A stretch of DNA of 61,933 nucleotides, from positions 1 through 61,933 of the forward strand of contig NZ_BDJC01000044.1 of the NCBI RefSeq assembly GCF_002005565.1. Direction: 5' to 3'. This document shows, piece by piece, positions 1-8,859 of this stretch (positions are counted from its first letter, which is position 1; every line of letters begins with the position of its first letter). Source of the stretch: Streptomyces sp. JHA26 (GTDB taxonomy: Bacteria > Actinomycetota > Actinomycetes > Streptomycetales > Streptomycetaceae). A model generated the notes under the pieces. The model saw nothing but the letters and a program-made list of their open reading frames with translations. It was not told where the DNA came from and did not search any database. The position numbers were made by a program, and so were the translations under genes.

Positions 1-239
1 GGCACGTCGGCCCGCTCCCCCGCGCGCTCGTCGCGCGCCTTGCGGAAGGCGGCCAGCGCGGCGGCCTCACCGGGCAGTTCGCCGCTGGTCGGGGCGGGGT
101 GCGCCGCGAGGGCCTCCAGGGCCCCGGCGAGCCGTTCGGCCCGGTCCCGGACCGCGGGGTCGACGGCCTTCAGCGACTCCCCGCGCAGCAGGACCTCCGC
201 CGTTTCACGGTCCAGCCACCCGTCCTGCTCGTCCGCCAT
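1..239 (-). CDS. Putative partner of the ECF sigma factor (5' part only)
   Basis: Only the N-terminal 79 or so codons are inside the window; the 3' end lies beyond position 1. The ATG shares one base with the stop of the sigma gene (TGATG), which suggests translational coupling. The visible part is charged and helical, has no membrane segment, and contains an Ala-rich LPGEAAALAAF stretch. Proteins encoded directly after ECF sigma genes are often anti-sigma factors, and that is my inference from position. I recognise no domain in this fragment. A downstream membrane or zinc-binding region cannot be assessed here. Confidence 0.6.
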   Translation of the reverse strand, partial: MADEQDGWLDRETAEVLLRGESLKAVDPAVRDRAERLAGALEALAAHPAPTSGELPGEAAALAAFRKARDERAGERADV

Positions 240-901
240 CACATGTCCTTCTGCGTCCGCGCACGCGTATGCGTCACAGTCGCGGACGTCACCGCACGGC
301 CGCGCGGTTCTCGCTGGGGCGGCACGGCGTGGAGCGCCCCGATGGATTCCGGATCGCCGCCGAGCAGTTCGGCCAGGCGCTTGAGCCCGCGGTGCGCCGC
401 CGTGCGGACGGCGCCGGGACGCTTGCCCAGCGTCCGGGCCGCGCTCTTGGCGTCCAGGCCGACGACCACCCGCAGGACGACCGCCTCGGCCTGGTCCTGG
501 GGCAGCCGTGCGATGAGGGAGAGGGCGCTGTCGGTGGCCAGGGCCTCGATGGCCTCACCGGCGGTGTCGGAATCGGCGGCCCGGCCGGCCAGCTCGGTCT
601 CGTCGCCGCCGATCGCGGGCCGGCGTCCGCGCAGACGGATGTGGTCCAGCGCGCGGTTGCGGGCGATGCGGGCGGCCCAGCCGCGGAACCGGTCCGCGTC
701 ACCGTCGAAACGCTCCAGGTCACGGGCGATCTGGAGCCACGCCTCGGATGCCACGTCCTCGGCGTCCGGATCACCGACCAGCGTCCGCACGTACGCGAGC
801 AACCGCGGGTGCACCGCCCGGTACACCGTCCGGAACGCGGTCTCGTCCCCGTCCTGTGCCGCACGCACCGCGGCGGTCAGCTCCGCGTCGTCCCCCAGCA
901 C
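239..901 (-). CDS. ECF-type RNA polymerase sigma factor
   Basis: A 220-residue sigma-70 protein of the extracytoplasmic-function class. Region 2 lies around residues 10-80 (AYVRTLVGDPDAEDVASEAWL, then FRGWAARIARN), and region 4 around 120-180 with LPQDQAEAVVLRVVVGLD followed by an HTH (AARTLGKRPGAVRTAAHRGL). I chose the GTG at 901 because GAGAGAGG sits 9-16 bases upstream and the homologous core begins just after it. The frame stays open upstream to about 1105, but that part looks non-sigma. The gene is probably co-transcribed with the overlapping downstream gene. Its target promoters cannot be read from this window. Confidence 0.88.
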   Translation of the reverse strand: MLGDDAELTAAVRAAQDGDETAFRTVYRAVHPRLLAYVRTLVGDPDAEDVASEAWLQIARDLERFDGDADRFRGWAARIARNRALDHIRLRGRRPAIGGDETELAGRAADSDTAGEAIEALATDSALSLIARLPQDQAEAVVLRVVVGLDAKSAARTLGKRPGAVRTAAHRGLKRLAELLGGDPESIGALHAVPPQREPRGRAVTSATVTHTRARTQKDM

Positions 902-1340
902 CGAACGCGCCTCTCTCTGCGCCTGAGCCGGTACCGCTCTCGCGGACCGGGTGCTCGCCGTCGTGGTTCCACATGGAGTGGTTGCGGTGGTCCACCGCTG
1001 GTGTGATGCGGGAGGAAGCTCCCCCGCTGGTCGGCGCGAAAGGCACGTTACGTCTTGAAACCGCCGCTCGTCCATGTCCTCATCGCATTGCCGTACAAGA
1101 CGCAACTAAGCCGTGACTCGGTGAGGTGTGACAGAAAACGCGAAGGCGACGCTGTAGGGAGTGCGGGCCGCCGCGCGACCCGTGCCGCGCGACGGCCGGG
1201 GCCTCTCCTGTGGGGGGTGGCGGCTCCGGCCGTCGCCCCGGCCACCGCCGTCGCCTCCGGCGCGGGGCCACCCGCCGCGGCCCCGGCCCGCCTTCTTCCC
1301 TTGCCTGCGTCCCCGCGGGGCGGTCACGGCCCGGCGGGCG
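902..1340. other. Intergenic region upstream of the sigma factor
   Basis: This 439-base gap separates two minus-strand genes. The part from about 1000 to 1150 is less GC-rich than its surroundings and is the likely promoter region for the sigma gene. I could not pick a convincing -35/-10 pair. The rest (about 1150-1340) is very GC-rich. Overlapping frames are open there but have no ribosome binding site or protein-like composition. Confidence 0.4.
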
Positions 1341-1910
1341 TCAACCCCGTCCGCGCGCCCTGCGGGACACCACCGCCCGCAGCACCCGGCGCCCCTCGAC
1401 GGACACGTCCAGGGCGCCGCGCAGCCCTGCCGGGCCGTGGCCCGCGAGCAGTTCCAGGACGGTGACCTGGCGGCGCAGTTCGGCGACGACCAGCGGCGAC
1501 GTCCCCCACGCGGACTCCTCGCCGCCGGTGTCGGCGCCACCGGCGGCCACCGTCGCGGGGTCGAGGAGCCGGTGGATCCGCAGCGAGGCCACGGAGCAGG
1601 CGTCGGCCCAGGCCCGCACCTCGGCGGCCGAGCACCCGGCCGGGGCGGCGGCCAGCATCCGCCGGGCCAGCAGGACGGCCTCGTCCTCACCGGCCGCGTC
1701 GGGCCCGGCGAGCTCGCCGCGCACCTGCTCCCACCCCGGTGCCCAGGCGGGCCCGCCCCCGGTCGCGTCCCCGTCGGCGAGGGTCGCCCACAAGGGCCGC
1801 AGCACGTCGTCGTCGCCGTCCAGCAACGGCAGGCAGCGGTCCAGACAGGCGAGTCCGCTCGCGGCGAGCCCGCGTGCGTCGGCCTGCGCGATCAGTTCCA
1901 CCAGACTCAT
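1341..1910 (-). CDS. Conserved hypothetical protein, 189 aa
   Basis: I do not recognise a family. The protein is Ala/Leu-rich, predicted all-helical and soluble, with no signal peptide or membrane span. It starts MSLVELIAQADARGL and has an acidic middle (GEDEAVLLARRML, then AEVRAWADACSVASL). The C-terminus is basic (SRRARGRG). It is transcribed in the same direction as the sigma gene, 439 bases away, so co-transcription is doubtful. No catalytic motif is visible. Confidence 0.65.
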   Translation of the reverse strand: MSLVELIAQADARGLAASGLACLDRCLPLLDGDDDVLRPLWATLADGDATGGGPAWAPGWEQVRGELAGPDAAGEDEAVLLARRMLAAAPAGCSAAEVRAWADACSVASLRIHRLLDPATVAAGGADTGGEESAWGTSPLVVAELRRQVTVLELLAGHGPAGLRGALDVSVEGRRVLRAVVSRRARGRG

Positions 1911-1997
1911 CCGGCGCCTCCTCGTCCCTACCGCCCCGGCCCGCGCTCCGCCGCGGACCCCGCACTTCCCCCTACTGCGCGCGACGGCCCGCGAGTG

Positions 1998-2543
1998 TCA
2001 CAGCGGCACCACGCCCAGCCGGTCGAGGAAGCGGAAGAACAGGTCCTCGGCCGTCGGGGCCGCCCCGGACGCGGAGCCCGGGCCGGGGACCGCGCCGTCC
2101 CCCGGCTCCGCCGCCAGCACGTCGGTCAGTTCCCCGGCGTCCGCGGTGCGCCCGGCCTCGGCGGCCCAGGCGACGGCACGCTCGGCGGCGTCACGGGGCT
2201 CGAGGAAGTAGTCCTCCAGGGTGAGCCCCTCGTTCTCGGCGCCGAGGTACTGGGCCATCGCGGTCCGCGCCAGGCAGGTCGTCCACGCCCCGCCCCCGGG
2301 CGCCGCCGCCTCCACGACCACGCAGGCGCTGTCCATGACGTACCCGAACAGCGCGGGCGCGCCGGTCTGCGCGGCCAGGTCGTTCATGTTGCCGACGTCG
2401 CCCTCGCCGCCCGGGTACTCCCACAGCTGCCAGCCGCCCGGCGCGGACGCCCGCAGGTCCATGTCCGCGGCGCCCGCCAGCGCGTCCAGCTCCACGAGCG
2501 GCCGCTCGGCGCGGCCCACGACGAAATATCCCCAGTAGCCCAT
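1998..2543 (-). CDS. Conserved hypothetical protein, 181 aa
   Basis: Unrecognised soluble protein. I placed the start at the ATG at 2543 (MGYWGYFVVGR) because GGGGGGAG lies 9-17 bases upstream; the open frame extends further to 2582. The N-terminal half is Trp/Tyr-rich (GGWQLWEYPGGEGDV) and looks like a small alpha/beta domain. The C-terminal part has Ala/Glu-rich helices and ends FLDRLGVVPL. I see no signal peptide, membrane segment or catalytic motif. It is flanked by another unknown gene and the hexosaminidase, all on the minus strand. Confidence 0.65.
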   Translation of the reverse strand: MGYWGYFVVGRAERPLVELDALAGAADMDLRASAPGGWQLWEYPGGEGDVGNMNDLAAQTGAPALFGYVMDSACVVVEAAAPGGGAWTTCLARTAMAQYLGAENEGLTLEDYFLEPRDAAERAVAWAAEAGRTADAGELTDVLAAEPGDGAVPGPGSASGAAPTAEDLFFRFLDRLGVVPL

Positions 2544-2664
2544 GTCCCGGCTCCCCCCGGCGTGTCGGTTCGGCTCGCCCACACATCACCACAGTCGCAC
2601 GGGAGTGCGCAGCCGGATCGGACGATACGGCGCGACCGGCCCGCGCCCCGGTCGGTCGAGCCGG

Positions 2665-4293
2665 TCAGTCGAGCCGGTCGGCCAGCGTCTTGAAGTCGGT
2701 CCAGGACAGCTCGGGCCTGTCCGGGTCCCACAGCTTCTGGACCGTCGCCGCCAGCGGCAGCCGGATGCCGGCGGCGACCTGGGCCGGGGTCTGGGCGTTC
2801 GGGATGTCGCCCCAGACCGCGAAGCTGCCGCCGAGTATCTGGTCGTCGTACTTCGCGTCGACGGCCGTGGTGCCCCGCAGGACGCGCGGGGTCCACTGCT
2901 CGTAGATGCGCTCGCCGGTCGGGTAGACGAAGGTCTGCGGCTCGCCGAGCACGTAGTAGAGGAACTCGTCGTTGTAGTTGAGGACCTCGCGGCCCGCGCC
3001 CAGGTACTCCGCGGGCGGCCGGGCGCCGATCTCCTTGCCGGTCCAGTAGGCGACCTTGATGTCCTTCAGGGGCTCGACGGAGGTGTCCTTGAAGAAGCCG
3101 TCGTTCCAGGCGCGCGGGGTGCGGTCGTCGGCCAGGACGGTCTTGGCGCGGTCGTTGAGCCAGCCGGTGGTGAGGTCGGCGACGGTGCCGCCGGAACCGT
3201 AGGCCCTGCGGGCGGCGGCGGCCAGCGTCGGGTAGGACGCCTCGGGGTCGGGCACCACGAGCGCCTGGTACTCGTCGGCGCCCAGGTGGAACTGGGAGCC
3301 GGGGAAGAGGGCGGCGTACTCGTTCAGCAGGTCGTCGACGATCTCGCCGGCCTCCGGCTTGGAGATGTCGATCGCGCCGCGCGTGGCCGTGCCCCGGGCG
3401 TTGCGCAGCTGGAGGTCGGGGTGGGCGGCGATCACCGCGCCGAGGTGTCCCGGCGAGTCGATCTCGGGGACGACGGTGATGTGCCGGGAGGCGGCGAGGT
3501 CGGTTATCTCCTTGACCTCGGCCTTGGTCAGGTGGTCCTGGGAGACGATCTCCGGGTGCGAGTCGGACTCGATGCGGAAGGCCTGGTCGTCGGAGAAGTG
3601 CAGGCCCAGCTCGTTGTACTTCAGGTCGCCCAGCTCGCGGACCCGGTCCTTGATCCAGTCGGCGTCGTAGTGCTTGCGGGCGATGTCGAGCATGAAGCCC
3701 CGCTTGGGCTTGGCCGGCTCGTCCCTCACCACGCCCTCCGGCGCGGTGCCGCCGCCGTCCACCGCCTGCTTCAGGGTGCGGGTGCCGTAGAAGACGCCCG
3801 CCTCGGCCGGCCCGCTGACGGTGACGCGGCCGTCGCGCACGGTCATGGTGTACGACTCGGGGTTCGCGCCCTCGTCGGCCTCGATCTCCAGCCGCAGGTC
3901 CCCGGCGCGCGCGTCGTCCTTCTCGCCGGCGTACGCCATCCCCAGCTCGCCGGCCACCAGGCGCCCCTCGTCGGCGAGGGACGCGTCGGCGACGACGACC
4001 CGGTGACCGGGGCCGGGCCGCCAGCCGGGGCCGCGGGCCGGGGTGTGCTGCCGTACGGCCGGTATGGTCCGTGGCTCCTGGGACAGGGCGTAGGAGCGGC
4101 TGGGAGCGGGCGGGGTGGAGGGGGCGGCCGCCTCGTCGGAGGACCGTGCCGCGGAGCCCGCGGGCCCGGCGCTCCCGTCGCCGTCGGTGGCCCACAGGCC
4201 GACTCCCACGCCGAGCGCCGCGACCGCCGCGCCGGCGATCACCGCCCGCTGCCTGACCTTGTGCGCCGGTGTCCGGCGTCCGTGCTGGCTCAC
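2665..4293 (-). CDS. Secreted beta-N-acetylhexosaminidase (GH20)
   Basis: A 542-residue family 20 glycoside hydrolase that removes terminal N-acetylglucosamine or N-acetylgalactosamine from glycans such as chitin fragments or cell-wall sugars. A basic N-terminus and hydrophobic stretch (about residues 16-36) look like a signal or anchor, followed by an Ala/Ser/Pro linker. The GH20 N-terminal domain (about 90-190) precedes the barrel, which starts near RGFMLDIARKHYD. The catalytic Asp-Glu pair sits in HLGADEY at residues 340-341. In GH20 enzymes the Asp orients the substrate acetamido group and the Glu is the acid. The gene is monocistronic, and the upstream gene at 4476 is divergent. Confidence 0.9.
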   Translation of the reverse strand: MSQHGRRTPAHKVRQRAVIAGAAVAALGVGVGLWATDGDGSAGPAGSAARSSDEAAAPSTPPAPSRSYALSQEPRTIPAVRQHTPARGPGWRPGPGHRVVVADASLADEGRLVAGELGMAYAGEKDDARAGDLRLEIEADEGANPESYTMTVRDGRVTVSGPAEAGVFYGTRTLKQAVDGGGTAPEGVVRDEPAKPKRGFMLDIARKHYDADWIKDRVRELGDLKYNELGLHFSDDQAFRIESDSHPEIVSQDHLTKAEVKEITDLAASRHITVVPEIDSPGHLGAVIAAHPDLQLRNARGTATRGAIDISKPEAGEIVDDLLNEYAALFPGSQFHLGADEYQALVVPDPEASYPTLAAAARRAYGSGGTVADLTTGWLNDRAKTVLADDRTPRAWNDGFFKDTSVEPLKDIKVAYWTGKEIGARPPAEYLGAGREVLNYNDEFLYYVLGEPQTFVYPTGERIYEQWTPRVLRGTTAVDAKYDDQILGGSFAVWGDIPNAQTPAQVAAGIRLPLAATVQKLWDPDRPELSWTDFKTLADRLD

Positions 4294-4475
4294 ATCGCCA
4301 ACCTAAGTCCGCCCGCTCCACAACGCGTCCACCACATGTTCCGAAACTCTTCCGTTCGGGTGAAATTCGGGCAGCGTACGGACAGGTGATGTCCTTGCTC
4401 GATAACGTGTCGGCACATCTTTCGCACAATCCCCTGCCGACACACACGTGACGCCCACAAGGACCCACGCCGCCT

Positions 4476-5018
4476 GTGCACCGCCTCCCAGACCTCCCCG
4501 GCCGAGTCGCCATACCGGTGCCGCCGCAAACCCGCGCCGCGCCGGCCGTCGGCTCCCCGCTGGAGCACTTCAACACCGTCCCCGCCGACGAGGCCGTCCG
4601 GACCCTGCTCGCCTGCCTGAACAGCCGCCACTGGGCCCGGCTCCTCGTCTCCCACCGGCCCTACCCGGACCTGCCGGCGCTGCTGGCGGCGGCCGACGAG
4701 GCGACGTACGACCTGACCCCGCGGGACCTGGCGGAGGCGCTGGCGGCCGAGGCCCTGCCCGCCCTGCCGGAGGACATGTACGCGGTGGCCCACACGGCCC
4801 TGAGCGCGGCGACGGCGGCCTACGAGAGCCGCTTCGGACACGCGTTCGCCATCTGCCTGGACGGCATGCCGCCGAACGAGGCGCTGGACCACGCCCTGGC
4901 GGCCATCCGGTCACGATTGACGAACGATCCGGACGAGGAACGGCTGGTGGCGGCCGAAGAGCTCCGGCGCCTGGCGGAGACGCGCCTGACCTGCACCTTC
5001 GGGGACACGGGGCCATGA
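4476..5018 (+). CDS. OHCU-decarboxylase-like protein
   Basis: A 180-residue protein resembling 2-oxo-4-hydroxy-4-carboxy-5-ureidoimidazoline decarboxylase of the urate pathway. The family pattern is visible as LEHFNTVPADEAVRTLLACL, then RHWARLLVSHRPY and, near the end, YESRFGHAFAICLDG with NDPDEERLVAAEELRRLAETRL. The His-Pro-x-Ile-Gly active-site segment expected between these blocks is missing; the region reads LAEALAAEALPALPEDMY. It is therefore probably not an active decarboxylase. The start is GTG with AAGGA about 12 bases upstream. No urate-pathway gene is nearby. Confidence 0.75.
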   Translation: MHRLPDLPGRVAIPVPPQTRAAPAVGSPLEHFNTVPADEAVRTLLACLNSRHWARLLVSHRPYPDLPALLAAADEATYDLTPRDLAEALAAEALPALPEDMYAVAHTALSAATAAYESRFGHAFAICLDGMPPNEALDHALAAIRSRLTNDPDEERLVAAEELRRLAETRLTCTFGDTGP

Positions 5019-5036
5019 CGTCGGCGGCTCCGCCGC

Positions 5037-5054
5037 GCGGTCGCGAGCGACCGC
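5037..5054 (+). terminator. Short hairpin after the OHCU-like gene
   Basis: An 8-base GC-rich inverted repeat (GCGGTCGC and GCGACCGC) separated by two bases lies just past the stop. There is no T-run. It may work as a terminator before the sdh operon, but the evidence is weak. Confidence 0.35.
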
Positions 5055-5280
5055 CGGCGGCCCGCATCCCGGAATCCGGGCGAACCATGCCGTTCCGGTA
5101 GCCGTCCGCAGTCGGCCGACTGCTCCTTTGAGTGCAACTTTGATCACATAGGCAGGCCCCCCGTAAGCAGCACAGGAACACGTCGCTACCATGCTGGGGG
5201 CCGGTGGACCGTACCCGGCCGGGCCCGACCGACAAGGAAAGCCGGCGCGGCCCCAATCCCCGCTCCCGGAGGAAATTTCC

Positions 5281-5661
5281 GTGCCGGCTGGAACGCTGTA
5301 CCGCGGCCGGGAAGGAATGTGGTCCTGGGTGGCTCACCGAGTCACCGGCGTCCTCATCTTCTTCTTCCTGTTCGTTCACGTGCTGGACACCGCGCTCGTC
5401 CGCGTGTCCCCCGAGGCCTACGACACCGTCGTGGCCACGTACAAGAACCCGATCGTCGCGCTGCTGGAGTACGGCCTCGTCGCCGCCATCCTGTTCCACG
5501 CGCTCAACGGTCTGCGTGTCATCGCCGTCGACTTCTGGATCAAGGGCGCCCGCTACCAGAAGCAGATGCTCTGGGCCGTCGTCGCCGTCTGGGTCGTGCT
5601 GATGCTCGGGGCGATCTACCCCGTCCTCGGCCACGCCGCTCGTGAACTGTTCGGGAGCTGA
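5281..5661 (+). CDS. sdhC: Succinate dehydrogenase cytochrome b subunit SdhC
   Basis: A 126-residue membrane anchor of complex II. It has three predicted helices (about residues 20-40, 58-85 and 98-120). The family features HRVTG near residue 19 and a probable haem-ligand region LFHALNGLR are present. I chose the GTG at 5281 because GGAGGA lies at 5267-5272, and the protein then begins like other actinobacterial SdhC proteins. It is first in the sdhCDAB operon and sits 5 bases before sdhD. With SdhD it holds haem and the quinone site and anchors SdhAB to the membrane. Confidence 0.94.
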   Translation: MPAGTLYRGREGMWSWVAHRVTGVLIFFFLFVHVLDTALVRVSPEAYDTVVATYKNPIVALLEYGLVAAILFHALNGLRVIAVDFWIKGARYQKQMLWAVVAVWVVLMLGAIYPVLGHAARELFGS

Positions 5662-5666
5662 CGCGC

Positions 5667-6149
5667 ATGTCCACCTCTGAATCCACCGCTTCCGGGATCG
5701 GCCCCGTCGAGGGCGCCTCCGTCTACACGGTCGACAACCCGGCACCGCTGATCGAAGCCCCCCGCGTCCGGACCAAGAAGACCCCGAAGTCCACCCGGGG
5801 CAACTTCGAGATGGTCGCCTGGCTCTTCATGCGCCTGTCCGGCGTGGTGCTGGTCGTCCTGGTCCTCGGGCACCTGCTCATCCAGCTCGTGCTGGACGGC
5901 GGCGTCTCGAAGATCGGCTTCGCCTTCGTGGCCGGCCGCTGGGCCTCGCCGTTCTGGCAGGTCTGGGACCTGCTGATGCTGTGGCTGGCGATGCTGCACG
6001 GCGCCAACGGCCTGCGCACGGTCATCAACGACTACGCGGAGCGGCCGAACACCCGGCTGTGGCTCAAGGGCCTGCTCTACACCGCCACGGTGTTCACCAT
6101 CCTGCTGGGCACGCTGGTGATCTTCACCTTCGACCCGAACATCCGCTAG
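5667..6149 (+). CDS. sdhD: Succinate dehydrogenase membrane anchor SdhD
   Basis: A 160-residue second membrane anchor of complex II. A cytoplasmic N-terminal extension of about 50 residues precedes three helices: MRLSGVVLVVLVLGHLLIQ, the region around WDLLMLWLAMLHGANGLR, and the C-terminal YTATVFTILLGTLVIF. The histidines in GHLL and LHGANG are likely haem or quinone contacts by family analogy. The gene lies between sdhC and sdhA with short spacers, so one polycistronic mRNA is likely. Confidence 0.93.
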   Translation: MSTSESTASGIGPVEGASVYTVDNPAPLIEAPRVRTKKTPKSTRGNFEMVAWLFMRLSGVVLVVLVLGHLLIQLVLDGGVSKIGFAFVAGRWASPFWQVWDLLMLWLAMLHGANGLRTVINDYAERPNTRLWLKGLLYTATVFTILLGTLVIFTFDPNIR

Positions 6150-6168
6150 GCACGGGGCTGCGAGAATC

Positions 6169-7923
6169 ATGAAGATCCACAAGTACGACACCGTCATCGT
6201 CGGCGCCGGTGGCGCCGGCATGCGCGCGGCCATCGAGTCGACCAAGCGCAGCCGCACCGCCGTCCTGACCAAGCTCTACCCCACCCGCTCCCACACGGGC
6301 GCCGCGCAGGGCGGCATGGCCGCCGCGCTGGCCAACGTGGAGGAGGACAACTGGGAGTGGCACACCTTCGACACGGTCAAGGGCGGTGACTACCTGGTCG
6401 ACCAGGACGCCGCCGAGATCCTGGCCAAGGAGGCCATCGACTCCGTCCTCGACCTGGAGAAGATGGGCCTGCCGTTCAACCGGACGCCGAACGGCACCAT
6501 CGACCAGCGCCGCTTCGGCGGTCACTCCCGCAACCACGGCGAGGCCCCGGTCCGCCGGTCCTGCTACGCCGCGGACCGCACCGGCCACATGATCCTCCAG
6601 ACGCTGTACCAGAACTGCGTCAAGGAGGGCGTGGAGTTCTTCAACGAGTTCTACGTCCTGGACCAGCTGATCACCGAGGTCGACGGCGTCAAGAAGTCCG
6701 CCGGCGTGGTGGCGTACGAGCTGGCGACCGGCGAGATCCACGTCTTCCAGGCGAAGTCCGTGATCTACGCCTCCGGCGGCACCGGCAAGTTCTTCAAGGT
6801 GACGTCGAACGCGCACACGCTGACCGGTGACGGTCAGGCCGCCGTGTACCGGCGCGGGCTGCCGCTGGAGGACATGGAGTTCTTCCAGTTCCACCCGACC
6901 GGCATCTGGCGCATGGGCATCCTGCTGACGGAGGGCGCCCGCGGTGAGGGCGGCATCCTCCGCAACAAGGACGGCGAGCGCTTCATGGAGAAGTACGCGC
7001 CGGTCATGAAGGACCTCGCGTCCCGTGACGTCGTCTCGCGCTCCATCTACACGGAGATCCGCGAGGGCCGCGGCTGCGGTCCCGAGGGCGACCACGTCTT
7101 CCTCGACCTCACCCACCTCCCGCCGGAGCAGCTGGACGCCAAGCTGCCCGACATCACGGAGTTCGCGCGGACCTACCTCGGCATCGAGCCCTACACGGAC
7201 CCGATCCCGATCCAGCCCACCGCGCACTACGCCATGGGCGGCATCCCGACCAACGTCCAGGGTGAGGTCCTCGCGGACAACACCACCGTCGTGCCGGGCC
7301 TGTACGCGGCCGGCGAGGTCGCCTGCGTGTCCGTGCACGGCGCCAACCGCCTGGGCACCAACTCGCTGCTGGACATCAACGTCTTCGGCAAGCGGGCCGG
7401 CATCGCCGCCGCGGAGTACGCGCAGAAGGCGGACTTCGTCGAGCTGCCGGAGAACCCGGAGTCCCTGGTCGTCGAGCAGATCGAGCGGCTGCGCACCTCC
7501 ACCGGCTCCGAGCGGGTGGCGACGCTGCGCCGCGAGCTGCAGGAGACCATGGACGCCAACGTCATGGTGTTCCGCACCGAGCAGACGATCAAGACGGCCG
7601 TCGAGAAGATCGCCGAGCTGCGCGAGCGCTACAAGAACGTGGCCATCCAGGACAAGGGCCGGCGGTTCAACACCGACCTGCTGGAGGCCGTCGAGCTGGG
7701 CAACCTGCTCGACCTGGCCGAGGTCATGGCGGTCTCCGCGCTCGCCCGCAAGGAGTCGCGCGGCGGTCACTACCGCGAGGACTACCCCAACCGCGACGAC
7801 GTCAACTTCATGCGCCACACCATGGCGTACCGCGAGGTGGGCGACGACGGCACCGAGTCCATCCGTCTGGACTACAAGCCGGTCGTCCAGACCCGCTACC
7901 AGCCGATGGAGCGTAAGTACTGA
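6169..7923 (+). CDS. sdhA: Succinate dehydrogenase flavoprotein subunit SdhA
   Basis: A 584-residue FAD subunit that oxidises succinate to fumarate. The dinucleotide-binding GAGGAGMRAA lies near residue 12. The SHTGAAQGGMAAAL segment near residue 43 carries the histidine that attaches FAD in the family. FHPTGIW near residue 243 and SRSIYTEIREGRG belong to the dicarboxylate site, and HGANRLGTNSLLD is a conserved FAD-domain block. Length and motifs are intact. Its stop shares one base with the sdhB start (TGATG), so translation is coupled. Confidence 0.97.
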   Translation: MKIHKYDTVIVGAGGAGMRAAIESTKRSRTAVLTKLYPTRSHTGAAQGGMAAALANVEEDNWEWHTFDTVKGGDYLVDQDAAEILAKEAIDSVLDLEKMGLPFNRTPNGTIDQRRFGGHSRNHGEAPVRRSCYAADRTGHMILQTLYQNCVKEGVEFFNEFYVLDQLITEVDGVKKSAGVVAYELATGEIHVFQAKSVIYASGGTGKFFKVTSNAHTLTGDGQAAVYRRGLPLEDMEFFQFHPTGIWRMGILLTEGARGEGGILRNKDGERFMEKYAPVMKDLASRDVVSRSIYTEIREGRGCGPEGDHVFLDLTHLPPEQLDAKLPDITEFARTYLGIEPYTDPIPIQPTAHYAMGGIPTNVQGEVLADNTTVVPGLYAAGEVACVSVHGANRLGTNSLLDINVFGKRAGIAAAEYAQKADFVELPENPESLVVEQIERLRTSTGSERVATLRRELQETMDANVMVFRTEQTIKTAVEKIAELRERYKNVAIQDKGRRFNTDLLEAVELGNLLDLAEVMAVSALARKESRGGHYREDYPNRDDVNFMRHTMAYREVGDDGTESIRLDYKPVVQTRYQPMERKY

Positions 7924-8696
7924 TGGCTACCCCTGTCCTGGAGAAGAGCGACAAGGCCCCCGAGCCCGGTTTCGCCGACTCCCCCTACATCACCGTCACG
8001 GTCCGTGTCCGCCGGTTCAACCCGGAGGTCTCGGCCGAGGCGACCTGGCAGGACTTCCAGCTGGAGATCGACCCGAAGGAGCGCGTCCTCGACGCCCTTC
8101 ACAAGATCAAGTGGGACCTGGACGGCACGCTGACCTTCCGCCGTTCCTGCGCCCACGGCATCTGCGGGTCCGACGCCATGCGGATCAACGGCAAGAACCG
8201 GCTGGCCTGCAAGACGCTGATCAAGGACATCAACCCCGAGAAGCCGATCACGGTCGAGCCCATCAAGGGCCTGACGGTCCTGAAGGACCTCGTGGTCGAC
8301 ATGGAGCCGTTCTTCCAGGCGTACCGGGACGTGATGCCCTTCCTGATCACGAAGGACACCAACGAGCCGACGCGCGAGCGCCTGCAGTCCGCCGAGGACC
8401 GCGAGCGCTTCGACGACACGACCAAGTGCATCCTGTGCGCGGCGTGCACGTCCTCGTGCCCGGTGTTCTGGAACGACGGGCAGTACTTCGGCCCGGCCGC
8501 GATCGTGAACGCCCACCGCTTCATCTTCGACTCGCGTGACGAGGCCGGGGAGCAGCGGCTGGAGATCCTCAACGACCGCGACGGCGTCTGGCGCTGCCGC
8601 ACGACCTTCAACTGCACGGACGCCTGCCCGCGCGGCATCGAGGTCACCAAGGCGATCGCGGAGGTGAAGCGGGCGCTGATCACGCGCCGCTTCTGA
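7923..8696 (+). CDS. sdhB: Succinate dehydrogenase iron-sulfur subunit SdhB
   Basis: A 257-residue iron-sulfur subunit that passes electrons from the SdhA FAD to quinone. The N-terminal ferredoxin domain has the 2Fe-2S cysteines in RRSCAHGICGSDAM and the downstream RLAC. The C-terminal domain has CILCAACTSSCP and CRTTFNCTDACPRG for the 4Fe-4S and 3Fe-4S clusters. The ATG overlaps the sdhA stop by one base. It is the last gene of the operon and is followed by a 10-base perfect hairpin. Confidence 0.97.
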   Translation: MATPVLEKSDKAPEPGFADSPYITVTVRVRRFNPEVSAEATWQDFQLEIDPKERVLDALHKIKWDLDGTLTFRRSCAHGICGSDAMRINGKNRLACKTLIKDINPEKPITVEPIKGLTVLKDLVVDMEPFFQAYRDVMPFLITKDTNEPTRERLQSAEDRERFDDTTKCILCAACTSSCPVFWNDGQYFGPAAIVNAHRFIFDSRDEAGEQRLEILNDRDGVWRCRTTFNCTDACPRGIEVTKAIAEVKRALITRRF

Positions 8697-8725
8697 CGTC
8701 CGTCGGTTCGCCGCCGTAGGCCGGT

Positions 8726-8758
8726 GAGGGCCCCGTTTCCCCTGGAAGCGGGGCCCTC
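8726..8758 (+). terminator. Terminator of the sdhCDAB operon
   Basis: A perfect 10-base stem pairs 8726-8735 (GAGGGCCCCG) with 8749-8758. The loop region can pair further (TTCC with GGAA) around CCT. It lies 30 bases past the sdhB stop. There is no U-tract, as is common in Streptomyces terminators. Confidence 0.75.
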
Positions 8759-8859
8759 TGGCATATGCCACGCGTTCGGGTGAAGGGCCGATGAAGCACC
8801 CCGCGGGCCCGGTCCGGCCTACGATGATGCTCTCGACACCAGCCCCCAGGAGGCACGCG

